Shown one piece after another: positions 22,208 to 24,482 of a stretch of DNA of 24,482 nucleotides. The DNA is from Chloroflexota bacterium (GTDB lineage: Bacteria > Chloroflexota > Limnocylindria > Limnocylindrales > CSP1-4), in assembly GCA_021789355.1 (NCBI GenBank), contig JAJYJR010000019.1, forward strand, positions 1 to 24,482. The letters are read 5' to 3'. Made by a program: the position numbers and the translations under genes. Numbering within the stretch: the first letter of the stretch is position 1; each line of letters begins with the position of its first letter. A model generated the notes under the pieces. The model was not told where the DNA came from and did no database searches. It was given only the letters and a program-made list of their open reading frames with translations.

Positions 22208-22642
22208 AGCCGGCACGACGGCGCCGAGGTCGATCGCGAGGGCGGCGAAAGAGATCGCGAGCTCGCCGGCGCGCTCCGCGAATCGGCGCAGCCAGCCACG
22301 CGCGGTTGTGTGCGGGACCCCGAGTGCCTCGGCAACGGGTCGCACGCCGCTTCGGCCCTCGAGCACGGCCTCGATCGTCTCGCCGATCGTCTCGACGGCA
22401 TCGAGGCGCTTCACGAGCGCGAAACCCGGCAGCAGGGCGTGGGTGACCGCACAGGATCGACAGCGCGCCCGGCGGACGAAGAGCCGCACACAGGCTCCGA
22501 GCACCCGGACCGGACGGGTGTAGCCAGACCAGAAGACCATCGCCGCCGAGCATCCTGGGCAGTCCGGGCGCGGGACCTCGACGTTCTTGCCGAAGGACGC
22601 GTAGGCCTCGACCGACAGCGGGCAGGGCCATACGATGGGCAC
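22208..22642 (-). pseudogene. DUF6431 (zinc-ribbon/HTH) protein, 3' truncated
   Basis: About 145 residues. The N-terminus VPIVWPCPLSVEAYASFG and a zinc ribbon (CPGCSAAMVFWSGY, then CRSCAVTHALLPGFAL) are followed by a helix-turn-helix region: VETIGETIEAVLEGRSGVRP, AEALGVPHTTARGWLRRFAE and ISFAALAIDLG. This is the layout of DUF6431, a family I know beside transposase genes and suspect to be an accessory DNA-binding protein of mobile elements. The start is probably GTG 22642. At about 22208 it runs into the FtsX fragment, so the last residues are lost. TTGGACCCC lies just upstream of the start (22659), similar to the motif at 252 and 9468. Confidence 0.6.
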
Positions 22643-22803
22643 AGGTGGCAACACCGTCTTGGACCCCTTCTCGCGTTCAGTCGACCAAACGGAGCCGCGG
22701 GAGGGGGTCCCTCGCGTTCAGGGACGCCTCATCCTCTCCGCTCGCCGCATCGTCCGGCCAGCTGCGCGTCGTCAAAGAGCACGGCCGCTCGCCGCACCAG
22801 GGA

Positions 22804-22817
22804 GTGGGTGCCGAGAA
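22804..22817 (+). repeat. terminal inverted repeat, transposase 3' side
   Basis: GTGGGTGCCGAGAA read inward; it pairs 13 of 14 positions with the repeat at 23975-23988. Confidence 0.75.
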
Positions 22818-22832
22818 CCTCATCTCTGCAGC

Positions 22833-23914
22833 TCAGGCGACGAGCCGGTACTCGTGGATCAGCCCGCCAAGGACGCCGGTTCGTCGAACGTCTTCCGGAT
22901 CGGGATCGGTGATCGGGGCCGTCGTTTCGGTCACTGCCGAGGGAGACCGTTGACCGAGGGCCCGGTGAGGCCGATGCCCGTTGTAGTGGTCCACGTACTC
23001 GGCGAGCACGGCCTCGAGATGGCGGCGACCGAGGATGAGGAGCCGGTCGAGGGCACTCTCGACGGATGGTACCCACAACGCGCTCGGCGATGGCGTTCGC
23101 GCGCGGGGCCCTGACGGGCGTCTTGATGATCCTGATGCCCTCGGACGCGAAGACGGCATCGAAGGACGAGGTGAACTTGGTATCCCGATCTCGGATGAGG
23201 AACTTGGCCGGTGTTGTCCGTTCCGCGAGATCGAAACAGAGGTTGCGGGCCTGCTGGGTGACCCAGCCACTGACAGGATTGGCCGTCACCCCTGCGATGT
23301 GGACCCGCCGGGTGTCGTGCTCGACGAAGAACAGCACGTAGAGCCGTCGGAGAAGAAGAACGGTGTCGACATGGAAGAAATCGCAGGCGATCAAGCCCTT
23401 GGCTTGATCGCGGAGGAACTCTGTCCAGGTGTGGCCCGAGCGTCTCGGGGCCGGGTCGATGCCCCGACGCTTCAGGATCGCCCAGACGCTCGATCAGGCG
23501 ATCACGATGCCCATGGTGGCGAGCTCGCCGCAGATCCGCCGGTATCCCCAGGTCGGGTTCTCACGAGCCAACCCGGACGACAAGGGTGGCGGTGCTGGTC
23601 GCGACCGGAGGCCGACCGGACCGGCGCTGTGGGTAAGACCAGCGTCGCCGGACGAGGTCCCGGTGCCAGGCCAGCAGCGTGGCCGGCTGGACGAAGAACC
23701 GTCCACGACGGGCCCGCGACAGGAGCCGTGACAGCCCGGCGAGTACCGCCCGGTCCGCAGGTCGCAACGCTGGCCGAGCGACCTGACGGCGCAGCACCGC
23801 CACCTCGTGGCGCAACATGACGACCTCGATCGCCAGATCGTCCTGAGTGCGGCACATGAGCCGGACCAACTGGACCACGCGGACGAAGGCCAAGTAGAGG
23901 AACGAGAACGCCAT
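22833..23914 (-). pseudogene. integrase-core IS transposase with two frameshifts and a nonsense codon
   Basis: ATG 23914 (AGGA seven bases upstream) starts an rve transposase: LAIEVVMLRHEVAVLRRQVA and LLAWHRDLVRRRW. A one-base insertion in CCC 23572-23574 is followed by LARENPTWGYRRICGELATM, a TGA at 23496-23494, then SVWAILKRRGIDPAPRRSGH. The catalytic core is IACDFFHVDTVLLLRRLYVL with the first Asp, KFLIRDRDTKFTSSFDAVF with the second, and RAPRANAIAERVVGTIRREC with the Glu. An extra base in GGG 23051-23053 shifts to DRLLILGRRHLEAVLAEYVD, HYNGHRPHRALGQRSP and the family tail GLIHEYRLVA. Catalytic residues are preserved, so decay is recent, but no functional protein can be made without suppression. 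Confidence 0.9.
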
Positions 23915-23974
23915 AGGGGCATCCTCGCCGTTGGCACCGTGCACCGAAAGTCCTGGTGGCAGCTACGGATAACC

Positions 23975-23988
23975 TTCTTGGCACCCAC
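23975..23988 (-). repeat. terminal inverted repeat, transposase 5' side
   Basis: GTGGGTGCCAAGAA read inward on the minus strand. The nine-base tip recurs at 967-975 and 14256-14264. Confidence 0.75.
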
Positions 23989-24401
23989 AGGGTGAGATCG
24001 AGATCGAATGCCTCACTGGCCACCGGATCACGTTCAAGCAGGGCGGAGTCTTCTGTCTGAACAGGCTCGAGGCGCGACTGCTGCGCAATATTGGACCTGG
24101 GGCGGCCGTCGTGGTCGCGGTGAGCCGCCGGAAGCTATGAAAATGGACTCGCCACGGCACCTCGTCGTCGTGTGTGGCACAGCTCGGGCTACCGGCCATC
24201 GTGGACGGGTCTTCCCAGGGTGCCAATCGTTGAACTGTCCGCGATTCCTTTTCGTGGCGACCTTCGTCTCACTAGACCCAGAACAAGCGTTCGGGTGTGC
24301 GTTTGGGGCTGAAAGTGCTGTGTGGGCTGAGGTTTCGGCCGGCTGAGCGGGGCGATTCGACGTGTTTGGGGTGATCGGCGGGGTGGGCGTAGATCCGCGA
24401 G
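23989..24401. other. noncoding flank, no gene recognised
   Basis: Nothing here resembles a gene. Open frames exist on both strands (one at 24008-24346 plus) but have no ribosome-binding site, no recognisable domain and unusual composition. The part around 24200-24310 is somewhat less GC-rich than the rest of the window and may be old mobile DNA. Confidence 0.4.
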
Positions 24402-24467
24402 AACGCCCTTCAGGGGTGGGAGAATTCCGGTGTCTAAAGCCTGAAATCCCGACCCGAGAAGGGCGTT
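24402..24467 (+). repeat. 10-bp inverted repeat before the last start codon
   Basis: AACGCCCTTC (24402-24411) and GAAGGGCGTT (24458-24467) are perfect complements 46 bases apart, directly before an ATG at 24473. They look like the end and subterminal repeat of another IS, or a leader hairpin that buries the GAAGGG ribosome-binding site. The window ends before this can be decided. Confidence 0.4.
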
Positions 24468-24472
24468 TCGAC

Positions 24473-24482
24473 ATGGATGCTA
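24473..24482 (+). CDS. possible start of a gene running out of the window
   Basis: ATG 24473 follows a GAGAAGGG purine run with 8-10 bases spacing and opens with Met-Asp-Ala before the window ends. Position behind an inverted repeat suggests a transposase gene, but three codons allow no identification. Confidence 0.25.

Larger units (their letters stand above)
22804..23988 (-). mobile_element. complete but decayed integrase-type IS, 1185 bp
   Basis: The element is bounded by GTGGGTGCCGAGAA at 22804-22817 and its near complement TTCTTGGCACCCAC at 23975-23988. Inside is one transposase gene on the minus strand, with 18 non-coding bases at its 3' end after the terminal repeat and about 60 bases before its start. 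The outer neighbours are AGGGA (left) and AGGGT (right), a four- or five-base imperfect direct repeat that may be the target duplication. Length and layout are normal for single-gene integrase-core elements. The transposase carries several disabling changes. Confidence 0.75.

Noticed and set aside
24008..24346. 112-codon plus-strand frame in the right flank
   Set aside because: No ribosome-binding site, no leaderless -10, no family resemblance.
1..24482. tRNA, rRNA or CRISPR array
   Set aside because: No T-loop/acceptor combinations and no regularly spaced repeats were found by reading both strands.

Overview
The window is strongly GC-rich and every real gene has G/C-ending codons. Its families point to a high-GC actinomycete: an F420-dependent luciferase-like oxidoreductase (MSMEG_4141 type), a mycothiol-isomerase-like DinB protein, a CGNR zinc-finger regulator, a GT87 polyprenyl-phosphate mannosyltransferase, and many start codons lying exactly where a leaderless transcript would begin. 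The lipoprotein/secreted-protein pair at 6.7-7.5 kb resembles proteins I associate with Acidimicrobiia. That placement is inference and I cannot fix a genus. No rRNA, tRNA or CRISPR array was seen.

Layout. 0-1 kb: debris of two insertion sequences (3' end of an integrase-type transposase, headless IS1595 transposase) and an orphan IS terminus. 1-4.6 kb: SDR oxidoreductase divergent from a LysR regulator, then an F420-type oxidoreductase and a protein of unknown function. 4.7-6.1 kb: a second SDR divergent from a MarR regulator. 6.1-7.5 kb: lipoprotein gene followed by a secreted-protein gene cut off after its signal peptide and joined to the C-terminal half of a CaiB/BaiF CoA-transferase. 7.7-9.3 kb: XRE/MmyB-type regulator, an HxlR remnant and a second integrase-type transposase remnant. 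9.5-11.4 kb: CGNR regulator divergent from a maleylpyruvate-isomerase-like gene, then a frameshifted SRPBCC gene. 11.6-13.1 kb: an apparently intact IS110-family element whose 5' noncoding end folds like a bridge RNA. 13.3-14.0 kb: vapBC-type toxin-antitoxin pair. 14.5-19.9 kb: NarL-type two-component system divergent from a MacB-like ABC ATPase/FtsX permease operon, the most complete functional module here. 19.9-22.6 kb: IS3 OrfA relic, GT87 mannosyltransferase, C-terminal piece of an FtsX permease and a truncated DUF6431 gene. 22.8-24.0 kb: a full-length but decayed integrase-type IS with matching 14-bp ends. 24.0-24.5 kb: noncoding flank and the probable start of one more gene.

How it works together. 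The intact genes form small regulator/enzyme pairs (LysR-SDR, MarR-SDR, CGNR-MDMPI), each sharing one short divergent promoter region, typical of aldehyde/xenobiotic or redox-stress responses. The sensor kinase/response regulator probably controls the adjacent ABC exporter, in the manner of envelope-stress or peptide-resistance modules. Between them lies a graveyard of mobile DNA: at least five pieces of one integrase-type IS family (1-99, 925-975, 8888-9290, 14214-14264, 22804-23988), plus IS1595, IS3 and IS110 sequences. Most broken genes lie at or beside these pieces, so the window looks like an accessory, IS-shuffled region. The signals most worth a second look are the IS110 bridge-RNA region, the IS-end family shared by distant loci, the back-to-back leaderless promoter at 10.14 kb, and a 24-codon leader reading frame whose stop overlaps the ABC ATPase start.
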